Under the pieces are notes generated by a model. It worked only from the letters and a program-made list of their open reading frames with translations, ran no database searches and was not told the DNA's origin. Shown here piece after piece: positions 36,790 through 45,986 of a stretch of DNA of 64,000 nucleotides (its first letter is position 1; each line of letters opens with the position of its first letter). Source of the stretch: an uncultured Alphaproteobacteria bacterium (GTDB lineage: Bacteria; Pseudomonadota; Alphaproteobacteria; HIMB59; GCA-002718135); contig CACNLM010000004.1 of assembly GCA_902621305.1 (NCBI GenBank), forward strand, positions 1 to 64,000. Direction: 5' to 3'. The position numbers were made by a program, and so were the translations under genes.

Positions 36790-37942
36790 TAATCAAAAAA
36801 AAGAAGCTTATTATACAGCTACACAGATGCAATTAGTAAGAACACGCTTTTTTGGAAATAGATCGGCAATGATTGCAGGTTCAATATTACTTTTCATGAT
36901 TGTTTGTAGTTTATTCTCAGATTTTTTATCTCCATATGATCCTACGATTAATGGACGTGATAAAGACTATGAAAATGGTGCTCCTCAAATACCTATGTTC
37001 TGGGATGAAAATGGATTTTCTCCAAGACCGTTTCTTCACACATTAACAAAATATAGAGGTGCAGACACAAATTTTAGATGGGTCTATAAAACTGATACAG
37101 AAAAAAGAAGATATGTTTATTTTTTTGTTGAAGGTTGGGAGTATAAAGTTTTTGATTTTAATATAAATCTTCCAGGAAAAATTTTAGATTTTAAAATTCC
37201 AGGTTTTACATTCAATACTCATTTATTTGGAGTTGAAGAAGGTGGTATTCATATATTTGGAACAGATAAGGCAGGAAAAGATTTATTTAGCAGAACACTT
37301 AGTGCAATTTATGTTTCACTTGCAGTAGGAACCCTCGGCGTATTTATATCATTTGTTTTGTCATTAATTATTGGAGGTATTTCAGGATATTATGGCGGTT
37401 GGATAGACAGTTTACTCCAAATGTTTACAGATGCAATTAGAACAGTACCTCCAATACCTCTATTTATGTGTCTCGCTGCATTTGCTCCATTAGAATGGAG
37501 TTCTGAACTTCGATTTTTCTTTATATCTTGTTTACTAGGATTGATTTCCTGGCCAACATTGGCAAGAAGAGTAAGAACACATTTACTTAGTGAAAGAAGT
37601 CAGGAGTATATACTAGCAGCAAAATTATGTGGAGCATCTTCAACACATATAATTGGGAGACATTTATTGCCAAGCTTCACGAGTTATATAATTGTAGATT
37701 TAGTAATTAGTTTTCCATACATGTTACTATCTGAAACTGCTCTTAGTTTTATTGGATTAGGCCTAAGAGAGCCTGTGAATTCTTTAGGGGTACTTTTACA
37801 AAATGCAACAAAAGCAGATGTACTTCTCAATTATCAATGGTACTTCATACCTGTTTTTTTTCTAGTAGTTTTAATACTTACTTTTGTCTACGTTGGTGAT
37901 GGATTAAGGGATGCTGCTGATCCACATAAGATTAATAAATGA
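36779..37942 (+). CDS. ABC transporter permease, DppC/OppC type with large periplasmic insert
   Basis: The 387-residue protein starts at a GTG inside the upstream gene, preceded by an AAAGGAG ribosome site. The first helix (MIAGSILLFMIVCSLFSDFLSPYDP) is followed by about 120 residues with no hydrophobic segment (including PQIPMFWDENGFSPRPFLHT) before GTDKAGKDLFSRTLSAIYVSLAVG, longer than in ordinary OppC. The EAA loop is SQEYILAAKLCGASSTHIIGRHL. It overlaps the following ATPase gene by 4 bases (ATGA). Confidence 0.92.
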   Translation: MEVSNQKKEAYYTATQMQLVRTRFFGNRSAMIAGSILLFMIVCSLFSDFLSPYDPTINGRDKDYENGAPQIPMFWDENGFSPRPFLHTLTKYRGADTNFRWVYKTDTEKRRYVYFFVEGWEYKVFDFNINLPGKILDFKIPGFTFNTHLFGVEEGGIHIFGTDKAGKDLFSRTLSAIYVSLAVGTLGVFISFVLSLIIGGISGYYGGWIDSLLQMFTDAIRTVPPIPLFMCLAAFAPLEWSSELRFFFISCLLGLISWPTLARRVRTHLLSERSQEYILAAKLCGASSTHIIGRHLLPSFTSYIIVDLVISFPYMLLSETALSFIGLGLREPVNSLGVLLQNATKADVLLNYQWYFIPVFFLVVLILTFVYVGDGLRDAADPHKINK

Positions 37943-38928
37943 GCCATTTATTAGAAGTTAAAAATTTAGATGTTAAATTTGATACTGATGAAGGTCGAAT
38001 AACAGCAGTAGAAAATATATCTTTCTCCGTTGATCAAGGTGAAGTCCTTGGAATTGTTGGTGAATCAGGATCTGGAAAATCTGTTACTGCAAAATCAATA
38101 ATGCAACTAAATCCAGGAAATACTTCGTATAACGAAGATGCAGAAATAATTTTGGATAATGAAAATGTTCTTAAATTTAATTCTAAACAAGATCTGAAAA
38201 AAATTAGAGGTGGTAAAGTTTCAATGATTTTTCAAGAACCTATGGCAAGTTTTGCACCAGCTATAAAAATTGGAGCTCAAATGGTTGAGCAATTATTAAT
38301 TCATAAAAATATTAATAAAGAAGAGGCAAAATCTACATCTATAAATATGCTTAAAAGAGTAGGTATAGCTGATGCAGAAAAAAGGTTTAATCAATATGCA
38401 TTTGAATTATCTGGAGGTATGCGTCAAAGAGCGATGATTGCTATGGCATTATCAACAATGCCTAAACTTTTATTAGCAGATGAACCAACAACAGCTTTAG
38501 ATGTTACAATTCAAGCTCAAGTAATCAATTTGATTAAAGACATTATAAAAGAATACCAAATGGGAGTAATTTTTATAACTCATGATTTAGGTGTTATTGC
38601 TCAAGTAGCTGATCATGTAGCAGTAATGTATTTAGGAAGTGTAGTTGAAAAAGGTCCAGTAAATGAGATTCTTAAAAATCCTAAACATCCTTATACAAAA
38701 GGTTTATTACAAGCCTTGCCTGATATTAATAACTTAGATGCACCATTATCTCCGATACCTGGAAATATTCCAAGTCCATTAGATAGACCTACAGGCTGCG
38801 TATTTAGAACTCGATGCCCTCATCATAATCCTGAGGGTAAAGATGGTAAAATAGAAATGAAATTAATTGAAGTTGAACCAAGTCACTGGGTTGATCAGTG
38901 TGGAATTCAGTGTGGTCAAAATGGGTGA
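37939..38928 (+). CDS. ABC transporter ATPase, DppD/OppD type
   Basis: A 329-residue ATPase with Walker A GIVGESGSGKSVTAKSI, Q-loop MIFQEPMASFAPAI, signature FELSGGMRQRAMIAMAL, Walker B LLADEPTTALDVT, H-loop ITHDLGVIAQVAD and the C-terminal peptide/oligosaccharide ABC extension with clustered cysteines (GCVFRTRCPHH...QCGIQCGQ), which in this family is an Fe-S or metal region. It drives the importer encoded by its neighbours, with the OppF-type ATPase overlapping by 8 bases. Confidence 0.94.
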   Translation: MSHLLEVKNLDVKFDTDEGRITAVENISFSVDQGEVLGIVGESGSGKSVTAKSIMQLNPGNTSYNEDAEIILDNENVLKFNSKQDLKKIRGGKVSMIFQEPMASFAPAIKIGAQMVEQLLIHKNINKEEAKSTSINMLKRVGIADAEKRFNQYAFELSGGMRQRAMIAMALSTMPKLLLADEPTTALDVTIQAQVINLIKDIIKEYQMGVIFITHDLGVIAQVADHVAVMYLGSVVEKGPVNEILKNPKHPYTKGLLQALPDINNLDAPLSPIPGNIPSPLDRPTGCVFRTRCPHHNPEGKDGKIEMKLIEVEPSHWVDQCGIQCGQNG

Positions 38929-39907
38929 CAATTTAATTTCAGTTAATAATGTTTCAGTAAATTTTGATTATCAAGAAAATTTTATTTCAAAAAAACAAAA
39001 AATACATGCAGTTAACAATATTAATATAAAAATTAAAAAAGGATCTTTTTTTGGTTTAGTTGGCGAGTCAGGTTCAGGAAAAACTACTCTTGGTAGAGCA
39101 ATACTTGGGGCTAATAAAATTAGTTCAGGAAATGTTATTTTTCATGATGATGAAAGAGATTACGATTTAACTAATATGAACAAACAAGATTTAAAAGAAT
39201 ATAGAAAAAAAGCTCAACTAATTTTTCAAGATCCTTATGCTGCTTTAAGCCCAAGAATGACTGTTAGGGATATTATTGCAGAGCCTTTAGAAGTAATGAA
39301 AATAACAAACTCAAGACAAGAGACTGATGAAAGAGTGAGAGATATCGCAGCTAAATGTAGACTAAATATTGAGCATTTACGACGATTCCCTCATGCATTT
39401 TCTGGAGGACAAAGACAAAGAATATCAATTGCAAGAGCCTTAGTAAGTAATCCAAAATTTATAGTAGCTGACGAAAGTGTTGCTGCTTTAGATGTATCAA
39501 TTCAAGCAGATATATTAAATCTTTTAAAACAACTTCAAGTCGAGCTTAACCTAACTTACTTATTCATAAGTCATGATTTAAGTGTAGTCGCTCATGTCTG
39601 TGATGTTGTTGCGGTTATGTATTTGGGACACATAGTTGAAATGGGACCATCAAGAGAATTATTTAAGAACCCAAAACATTCTTATACAAAAGCATTATTA
39701 TCTTCTATTCCATCAATTGATCCAGAGAAAAGATCTGAAGCTATTGAGCTCAAAGGAGAAATTCCTAGTGCATTAAATCCACCTCCTGGTTGTGTGTTTA
39801 GAACTAGATGTCCTAATCCTGGAATAGATTGCAAAGGTGGAGAAATAAAAATGGGTCTTACTGAAGTTGAACCAGGTCATTGGGTCGATCAGTGTTGTGC
39901 TCTATAA
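38921..39907 (+). CDS. ABC transporter ATPase, DppF/OppF type
   Basis: A 328-residue ATPase: Walker A LVGESGSGKTTLGRAIL, Q-loop LIFQDPYAALSPRM, signature AFSGGQRQRISIARAL, Walker B FIVADESVAALDVS, H-loop ISHDLSVVAHVCD, and the C-terminal GCVFRTRCPNPGIDC. I chose the ATG at 38921 (MGDNLISVNNVSVNF), which overlaps the OppD-type stop by 8 bases; a longer frame from 38867 would add 18 residues unlike the family. It completes a five-gene importer. Confidence 0.93.
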   Translation: MGDNLISVNNVSVNFDYQENFISKKQKIHAVNNINIKIKKGSFFGLVGESGSGKTTLGRAILGANKISSGNVIFHDDERDYDLTNMNKQDLKEYRKKAQLIFQDPYAALSPRMTVRDIIAEPLEVMKITNSRQETDERVRDIAAKCRLNIEHLRRFPHAFSGGQRQRISIARALVSNPKFIVADESVAALDVSIQADILNLLKQLQVELNLTYLFISHDLSVVAHVCDVVAVMYLGHIVEMGPSRELFKNPKHSYTKALLSSIPSIDPEKRSEAIELKGEIPSALNPPPGCVFRTRCPNPGIDCKGGEIKMGLTEVEPGHWVDQCCAL

Positions 39908-39925
39908 GTAGTTTTTATAATTGTA

Positions 39926-40915
39926 ATGAAAAATATAGCATTTATTGGAACCTCTCATATTCATACACCAAATTTTATTTCAAAGGTAATTTCAAACAAT
40001 CAAGTTAATTGTATAGGTGTTTGGGATAAAGATAAGAACAGGTCAAAAAGTGACTCTGAAAAACTGCAATGTAAGAATTATGATATCTATATTGATTTAT
40101 TGAAAGAACCTAATTTAGATGGTGTTATTGTATGTTCAGAAACTAATTTGCACTATGAATTAATTAAAAAGATTACCGAGAATAAAAAACACTGTTTTAT
40201 AGAAAAACCTTTGGGGATAGGAAAAAAAGATTCCTTAGAAATGGCAAATTTAATTGAGTCATCAAAAATTATTTTTCAAACTGGCTATTTTATGAGAAGT
40301 AATCCTGTTTACAGAAAACTTAAAGAATTAATTACTGCTAATTATTTTGGTGATATTTCAAGAATTCGACTCGTTAATTGTCACGATGGTATTATGAGAG
40401 ATATTTTCAAAAACTATCAATGGATGACAGATCCTAAAGTTGCTGGAGTTGGAGCTTTTGGTGACTTAGGAACACATGTTTTAGATCTTCTTTTGTGGTT
40501 TTTTTCTGATGTTGAGTCAGTAAGTGCAACCTTCACAAAAGTATATAATCAATACCCAGGTTGTGAAGAGAGTGGAGAAGCATTAATAAAATTTAAAAGT
40601 GGATTGATAGCTAGTATTGCAGCGGGATGGATAGATATAGCGCAGCCATATACTATTTTTGTAAGTGGAACAAAAGCTCACGCAAGAACAACGAATGAGA
40701 AATTAATTATAAACGAAAATAAAGATGGTAAAAAAATAGAAAGAATAGAAGAAAATTTACCAGAAACATTACCTCATGCATTTGATTTGTTTCTTAATTC
40801 ATTAATTGATAGCAATACCAAAAACTTAGTAACTCCTTCAGAAGCAGCATTGAGAAGTAGTATAATGGAATCAATTTATCAATCAGAAAAAGAAAAAAAA
40901 TGGATAAATATTTAA
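39926..40915 (+). CDS. Gfo/Idh/MocA-family oxidoreductase
   Basis: The 329-residue NAD(P)-dependent sugar oxidoreductase has an N-terminal Rossmann fold with an unusual loop IGTSHIHTP in place of G-x-G-x2-G, the EKPLGI motif (FIEKPLGIGKK, residues ~91-100) and the C-terminal GFDLGTHVLDLLLWF-like AFGDLGTHVLDLLLW with the substrate-binding His. It is 18 bases after the family-5 importer ATPase, so it probably acts on the imported compound. Substrate unknown; the family covers inositol, glucose and uronate dehydrogenation. Confidence 0.85.
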   Translation: MKNIAFIGTSHIHTPNFISKVISNNQVNCIGVWDKDKNRSKSDSEKLQCKNYDIYIDLLKEPNLDGVIVCSETNLHYELIKKITENKKHCFIEKPLGIGKKDSLEMANLIESSKIIFQTGYFMRSNPVYRKLKELITANYFGDISRIRLVNCHDGIMRDIFKNYQWMTDPKVAGVGAFGDLGTHVLDLLLWFFSDVESVSATFTKVYNQYPGCEESGEALIKFKSGLIASIAAGWIDIAQPYTIFVSGTKAHARTTNEKLIINENKDGKKIERIEENLPETLPHAFDLFLNSLIDSNTKNLVTPSEAALRSSIMESIYQSEKEKKWINI

Positions 40916-40930
40916 ATAAAAAATATAAAT

Positions 40931-41989
40931 ATGAGTAAAATAAAAGTTGGCATTATTGGCGTAGGGGGTATTGCAAAGCTACATGTACCTGGTTGGCACT
41001 TGTCAGAACATGCAGAATTAATAGCAGGCTCTGACATAAACAAATCAATACTTGAAGATTGGGGTAATAAAAATCAAATAAAAAAATTATATCTTAATCC
41101 CTTAGACATGATTAATGATCCAGATATAGATGTGATAGATATTTGTGCGCCTAATAACTATCATTGTGACTTAGCAATTAAAGCAATGAAAGCAGGTAAA
41201 GATGTTTTATGTGAAAAACCCTTAGCTCCTAATGCCTCACAAATAAAAAAAATGATTGAAGTAAGAGATCAAACGAAGAAAAAATTAATGTGTGCTCAAC
41301 ACTTTAGATTCAGAAAAGATTCTCAATTAATAAAAGATCAATCCACATCAATTGGTTCGATATATCATGCACGCTCTTGGATGCTTAGAAGAAATTATTT
41401 ACCAGTCTCACTTGGTTTTTTAAAAAAAGAAAATTCAGGTGGAGGGCCTTGTATTGATATAGGGGTGCATGTATTAGATTTAACTCTTTGGTTTATGAAC
41501 AACCCTGAACCACTTTCTGTGACGGGTGTGTCAAAAACAGAATTAGCAAAGCAGCCAACTTCTTTTAGTTATAATGGTGAGTACGATAAGGATGCAATGA
41601 ATGTTGAAGATTTTGCAGCTGCGTTTGTTAGGTTTAAAAATGGTGCAACCTTAATGCTTGAAGTATCATGGATGCTTCATCATAAATTACCAAAAGATAA
41701 AATAGAAGATATGCAGGTATGGTTATATGGAAGAGATGCTGGTTTACATTGGCCTAATTGTGAGCTTATAAAAAATGATATCAATTCTCAAACTCACATA
41801 ACTAAAAAAATTGAAGGCAATTTAAAAGACACTATTGAACCTCATGCTAAAGAATGTATCGAGTTTGCAGAGTTTGTTGCAAACGATCAACCGGTTACTA
41901 TTCCTGCTGAACACTCTCTACAAGTAATGAAAATATTAGATGGAATTTATAAAAGTCAAGAAATAGGAAAAGAAATTATTTTAGAATAA
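40931..41989 (+). CDS. Gfo/Idh/MocA-family oxidoreductase
   Basis: The 352-residue protein has the classical cofactor loop VGIIGVGGIAKLH, the CEKPLAPN motif (residues ~94-101) and the C-terminal CIDIGVHVLDLTLWFM block. It lies 15 bases after another Gfo/Idh gene in the same operon as the family-5 importer. Paired Gfo/Idh enzymes often perform oxidation and reduction at one sugar carbon with an epimerase or isomerase between. Family certain, substrate not. Confidence 0.88.
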   Translation: MSKIKVGIIGVGGIAKLHVPGWHLSEHAELIAGSDINKSILEDWGNKNQIKKLYLNPLDMINDPDIDVIDICAPNNYHCDLAIKAMKAGKDVLCEKPLAPNASQIKKMIEVRDQTKKKLMCAQHFRFRKDSQLIKDQSTSIGSIYHARSWMLRRNYLPVSLGFLKKENSGGGPCIDIGVHVLDLTLWFMNNPEPLSVTGVSKTELAKQPTSFSYNGEYDKDAMNVEDFAAAFVRFKNGATLMLEVSWMLHHKLPKDKIEDMQVWLYGRDAGLHWPNCELIKNDINSQTHITKKIEGNLKDTIEPHAKECIEFAEFVANDQPVTIPAEHSLQVMKILDGIYKSQEIGKEIILE

Positions 41990-42002
41990 TAGATTATAAT
42001 TA

Positions 42003-42902
42003 ATGAAAAATAATTTATTTTTAGCTGTTATTCTATCACTTTCAGGCTTATTTTTATTAGATTGTATGGGGATTGCGATAAAGTTTTTACGAAACGAATA
42101 TCCAGCAGCTCAACTTTCTGTTTTTAGAAATTTATTTGGAATGATCCCATGCGTTATTGCTTTATATTTTTCACATGATTGGCATCGAAACGGTAGGCAA
42201 ATAAAAATAACGCAATGGAAGTTAGGATTATTCCGCGGTGTCTTTGTAGCATTGGCTCAATTGTGTCTTTATACTTCTTATGCCTACCTACCTTTTGCTT
42301 TAGTAGCTACCATGGAATACACTGGGCCCATGATGGTCACCCTTCTTGCTATTCCTTTATTAGGCGAAAAATTTGGTTGGTACAAAATGAGTGCAGTAAT
42401 TTCTGGTTTTGTAGGTATCGTTTTAATTATGCAACCTTGGTCATCAGACTTTAATTATATGTTGTTACTTCCTATACTTGCTGCTTTTGGATATTCATTA
42501 GCAAGGGTAACATCCTTAAGTTTTGAGGATCATGTTCCTTCACCACTTATCAACTTGTATGGTCAAACAGGAACAATCATAGTTGCATGTATGTTAGTGG
42601 TATTTTTTGGTATGTGGGAAAATTTCAAAAGTATAAATGATTTCTTAGTAGTTTGTGTAATGGGGATTGCAGGAGGATCTGGAACTTTACTTTTAATATA
42701 TGGTGCTAGAAAAGCAGAACTTAGTAAGATTATGCCATTTGATTATATCGAGATATTTTTTGCACTTTTTTTAGGTTGGATTTTTTTTGCAGAATGGCCA
42801 GTTGATCAACTCTTCCCGGGCGCTTTTTTCATAGTTTTAGGTGGATTAATCATTTATCTTCAACAAAGAAAAAATAATTTTCAAAGATTAAGGAAAACAT
42901 AA
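42003..42902 (+). CDS. EamA/DMT-superfamily transporter
   Basis: The 299-residue membrane protein has about ten hydrophobic segments in two EamA halves (LFLLDCMGIAIKFLRNEYPA ... LALLAIPLLGEKFGW-like TLLAIPLLGEKFGWYK, then GTLLLIYGARKAEL). It resembles RhaT/EamA exporters. Preceded by 13 bases after the Gfo gene and overlapping the epimerase start by one base, it is part of the sugar operon. It may export or import a sugar-derived compound; no direct evidence. Confidence 0.85.
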   Translation: MKNNLFLAVILSLSGLFLLDCMGIAIKFLRNEYPAAQLSVFRNLFGMIPCVIALYFSHDWHRNGRQIKITQWKLGLFRGVFVALAQLCLYTSYAYLPFALVATMEYTGPMMVTLLAIPLLGEKFGWYKMSAVISGFVGIVLIMQPWSSDFNYMLLLPILAAFGYSLARVTSLSFEDHVPSPLINLYGQTGTIIVACMLVVFFGMWENFKSINDFLVVCVMGIAGGSGTLLLIYGARKAELSKIMPFDYIEIFFALFLGWIFFAEWPVDQLFPGAFFIVLGGLIIYLQQRKNNFQRLRKT

Positions 42903-43954
42903 TGGAATATAAAATTACCAAACTTCAAAATGACAAAGGTTTAGATATTGACATAGTTAATATTATTAACTCAAACAATTATAGTTTTAGTTTTTATACT
43001 TATGGTGGTTATATAAGTGAAGTTTGTATTCCAACTTCTTCGAATGTTTCTGAAACAGAGGATGTTTTATTAGGTTATGGTAATTTAGATGATTGCCTGG
43101 AAGCTAATGGATATTTTAATTCTATTATTGGAAGAGTTTGTAATCGTACTGGAAAAAGCAAATTTTTTTTGAATGGAATAGAATATCATTTATATTCTAA
43201 TGATTCTGAAAATCATCTTCATGGAGGGAAAGAAGGTTTTAATAAAAAGTTATGGAAAATCAGTGATATTAAAAAAACAAGTGAAAGTATAAAAGTAGAG
43301 CTCACTTACCAATCTAAACATTTAGAAGAAAATTATCCAGGCAACTTAAATTGTAAAACTATTTATGAGCTTAATAACAATAACGAAATTCTAATTTCCT
43401 TTAATGCTACTACAGATAAAGATACTATTGTTAATATGACTAATCATAACTATTGGAATTTCCATGGCCATAAGGATAATTACAAAAATATTACTGATCA
43501 TGTTGTCAGAATATCATCTAATCAAATTTGTGAAATAGACGAGGGTTCAATTCCTACAGGAAAGCTATTTGATGTAGTTAATACAAAATATGATCTTAAT
43601 AATTCATTTGAAATAAATAATGCTTTTTTAGAAAGTGGTGGCATCGATCACAATTATGTTCTCAAAGATCATTCTATTGATAAATCTATAGCTTCCATCT
43701 ACAGTAAAATTACTGGTATGGGAGTTGAATACTCAACTGATCAACCTGGAATACAATTTTATACTGGGAATATGATGAAAGACTCATACAATGGGAAACA
43801 TGATAGAAATTATGGTTTACATTATGGAATGTGTTTAGAGACACAAATCTTCCCCGATGCTATTAATCAACCAAATTTTCCATCAACTATATTAAAAAAA
43901 GGTGAAAAATATACATCAAACACTAAAATAAAATTAAGAAATGATTTTAAATAA
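42902..43954 (+). CDS. galM: Aldose 1-epimerase (galactose mutarotase family)
   Basis: The 350-residue protein has the GalM motifs: IGRVCNRTGKSKF, LHGGKEGFNKKLW, VNMTNHNYWNFHGH (catalytic His), GGIDHNYVL and LETQIFPDAINQPNFPS (catalytic Glu). It interconverts alpha and beta anomers of an aldose in the cytosol. It closes the importer-Gfo-Gfo-DMT operon, overlapping the DMT gene by one base. YihR-type sulfoquinovose mutarotases belong to the same fold, worth keeping in mind given nearby sulfonate genes, but the standard galactose/glucose mutarotase call is safest. Confidence 0.86.
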   Translation: MEYKITKLQNDKGLDIDIVNIINSNNYSFSFYTYGGYISEVCIPTSSNVSETEDVLLGYGNLDDCLEANGYFNSIIGRVCNRTGKSKFFLNGIEYHLYSNDSENHLHGGKEGFNKKLWKISDIKKTSESIKVELTYQSKHLEENYPGNLNCKTIYELNNNNEILISFNATTDKDTIVNMTNHNYWNFHGHKDNYKNITDHVVRISSNQICEIDEGSIPTGKLFDVVNTKYDLNNSFEINNAFLESGGIDHNYVLKDHSIDKSIASIYSKITGMGVEYSTDQPGIQFYTGNMMKDSYNGKHDRNYGLHYGMCLETQIFPDAINQPNFPSTILKKGEKYTSNTKIKLRNDFK

Positions 43955-44000
43955 ATTAATTTATTGTTTAATCATTTTATATCTATAGACATCAAAAAAA

Positions 44001-44501
44001 ATGAAAATCAGTAAAAAAATTATCGATAATTTAAAAAAGAGCGGTGTAGATTTTTACTTAAGTGTTCCTTGTAAGTTGTTAGCTAACATGATTGATATTC
44101 TTGAAAAAGATAAGGATGTTTACTATTCTGCTGTACCACGTGAGGAAGAAGGTATGGGGATCTGTGCTGGAGCTTATTTAGGAAATAAATTCCCGTGTAT
44201 AATGATGCAGAATACAGGGATTGGAAATTCAGTGAATGCAATTGTTTCTCTATTACAATTATATCAAATGCCTGTTGTTTTTTTAATTAGTTACAGAGGT
44301 ACACCTGGTGAGCCAGTAGGAGCGCAAGGTGGAATGGCGAAAATTACTGAAGATATTTTACAAACGTTGAGAATACCTATGTTGCATTGCTCTTCTGAAA
44401 AAGAATTAGATAAAATTTCAACATTTAGCAAACATGCCAAAGTTGTTGAATCACCAGTAGCTATTTTATGTGATTTCAATTTAATGAAAGATGATAAATG
44501 A
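44001..44501 (+). CDS. comD: Sulfopyruvate decarboxylase alpha subunit
   Basis: A 166-residue TPP-enzyme N-terminal (Pyr) domain: YLSVPCKLLANMI, VPREEEGMGICAGAYLG (Glu49/Glu50 near the cofactor-activating position), MMQNTGIGNSVNAIVSLLQ and ISYRGTPGEPVGAQG. This is the alpha chain of ComDE, which decarboxylates 3-sulfopyruvate to sulfoacetaldehyde. It overlaps comE by 4 bases (ATGA). Phosphonopyruvate decarboxylase is related, but that is usually one chain and needs PEP mutase, not seen here. Confidence 0.87.
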   Translation: MKISKKIIDNLKKSGVDFYLSVPCKLLANMIDILEKDKDVYYSAVPREEEGMGICAGAYLGNKFPCIMMQNTGIGNSVNAIVSLLQLYQMPVVFLISYRGTPGEPVGAQGGMAKITEDILQTLRIPMLHCSSEKELDKISTFSKHAKVVESPVAILCDFNLMKDDK

Positions 44502-45067
44502 ACCGTTTTGACCTATTAAATAAAATACAAAATATTCTTAAAGATAACTTAGTTATTTGTAATATAGGTCTTCCGTCACAAGAATTATATAAAATTAACG
44601 ATCAACCAAATTTTTTTTATATGTTAGGTAGTATGGGTTTATCATCTTCTATTGGCTTAGGCTTGGCACTATCCCAAAACAAACATGTCATTAGTATTGA
44701 TGGTGATGGATCAGTTTTGATGAATATGAATACCCTAGCAACAATAGGTAATAGAGCGCCATCAAATTATACTTTATTGATAATTGATAATGGTTCTTAT
44801 GGATCAACAGGAGATCAACGAACATTTACTGATGAGAAAACTTCCTTAAAGGATGTTGCATTAGGAGCTGGCTGCAAAAATGTGGTTGAATGTTCTGGCG
44901 AGGAAACAGTTAATGAATTGAACAAAGCCATTGATGATAAAGATAATTCATATGTAATAATTTCAAAGATCAATTCTGGGAATGTTAAAATTGATCCCAT
45001 TCCACTCCATCCTATAACTATAAGAGATAGGTTTCGAAAGTTTATTGGTATAGTTAAATACCTTTAA
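44498..45067 (+). CDS. comE: Sulfopyruvate decarboxylase beta subunit
   Basis: The 189-residue PP domain of a split TPP decarboxylase: CNIGLPSQELYKI, FYMLGSMGLSSSIGLGLAL, the TPP-binding SIDGDGSVLMNMNTLA (GDG at 69-71) and DNGSYGSTGDQRT. With ComD it makes sulfoacetaldehyde for Xsc. Coupled translation with comD is expected from the 4-base overlap. PfkB kinase and a SlcC-like dehydrogenase follow, giving a sulfolactate-to-sulfoacetaldehyde operon. Confidence 0.88.
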   Translation: MNRFDLLNKIQNILKDNLVICNIGLPSQELYKINDQPNFFYMLGSMGLSSSIGLGLALSQNKHVISIDGDGSVLMNMNTLATIGNRAPSNYTLLIIDNGSYGSTGDQRTFTDEKTSLKDVALGAGCKNVVECSGEETVNELNKAIDDKDNSYVIISKINSGNVKIDPIPLHPITIRDRFRKFIGIVKYL

Positions 45068-45077
45068 TAAATATTTT

Positions 45078-45986
45078 ATGATCATTTGCGCAGGATCAAT
45101 ATTTACAGATTACATAAGCAGGATAGATAAATTTCCAAAAAAACCAATTAAAGTTTTATCCAGAGGTATTGATAAAAGATTAGGCGGGTCAGCAGCGGTA
45201 TCAGCATTTACTGCAAAAATATTGGGATCTGAATCAAAATTTATTGGAAAATTTGGAGATGATGATTCTTCAATCTTTTTAAAAAATGAGTTAAAAAAAT
45301 TTTCTATAAATATTAGTAAATCAATTTTTATAAAAAAATGTCAGTCTTCGCAAAGCTTTGTAATTGAAGATACTAAAGGTGAAAGATTACTAGCAGCTTA
45401 CAATGATCCAAAATTACTTGATTATAAGAAGATACCTAAATTGAATTTTAGAAAACAGGATATTTATTCAATAGATATGAGATGGATAGATATGGCTTTT
45501 AATATTGCTATTAATACAAATAAAAAAAAAATTAAATGTGTTGCAGATTTAGATAATTTTAAAAATACAAATAAAATTTCCCAAATCGTTTACAAAGCTT
45601 CTCACCCTATTTTTTCTGAAGAGGGTTTGAAAACTTATAAAAAAAACATCAATATGCAACAAGCTCTCTTTCAAATATTCAATGAAACAAATAAATTTGT
45701 TGCAGTTACTATGGGATCAAAAGGTGTTTATTGGGTTGAAAATAATTCATTATATCATTGTAAAGTTCCAAAGGTAAAAACAATTGAAACAAATTGTGCA
45801 GGAGATGTTTTTCATGGTGCTTTTGCAACAGCTCTATCATTAAATAAATCAAATTCTCAAAGTATTCAGCTAGCAGCAGCAACTGCAACATTAAAATGTA
45901 TGAAAAAGGGAGGAATATACTCAATACCAAAAAAAAATATGGTAAATAAATTTTTAAAAAAAATAAAGATAAAAAAAATTAAATGA
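45078..45986 (+). CDS. PfkB-family carbohydrate kinase
   Basis: The 302-residue protein has the PfkB N-terminal glycine motif DKRLGGSAAVSAFTAKILG (residues ~31-49), the acceptor site segment IGKFGDDDSS and the C-terminal TNCAGDVFHGAFATALSL, with the catalytic Asp of the G-A-G-D motif (here C-A-G-D). The end ATLKCMKKGGIYSIP is like the ribokinase/sulfofructose-kinase branch (AALKC...GG). It is embedded between comE (10 bases) and slcC (4-base overlap). ATP would phosphorylate a sugar or a C3 compound. Sulfofructose-type activity is tempting, but no SF isomerase or aldolase is seen. Confidence 0.82.
   Translation: MIICAGSIFTDYISRIDKFPKKPIKVLSRGIDKRLGGSAAVSAFTAKILGSESKFIGKFGDDDSSIFLKNELKKFSINISKSIFIKKCQSSQSFVIEDTKGERLLAAYNDPKLLDYKKIPKLNFRKQDIYSIDMRWIDMAFNIAINTNKKKIKCVADLDNFKNTNKISQIVYKASHPIFSEEGLKTYKKNINMQQALFQIFNETNKFVAVTMGSKGVYWVENNSLYHCKVPKVKTIETNCAGDVFHGAFATALSLNKSNSQSIQLAAATATLKCMKKGGIYSIPKKNMVNKFLKKIKIKKIK

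Noticed and set aside
44001..45067. Phosphonopyruvate decarboxylase in phosphonate synthesis
   Set aside because: No PEP mutase or other phosphonate gene is present; the two-subunit layout and the slcC neighbour fit sulfopyruvate decarboxylase.
45078..45986. Full sulfoglycolysis (sulfo-EMP) locus around the PfkB kinase
   Set aside because: No sulfoquinovosidase, sulfoquinovose isomerase or sulfofructose-phosphate aldolase could be recognised, so only the kinase and mutarotase resemble that pathway.
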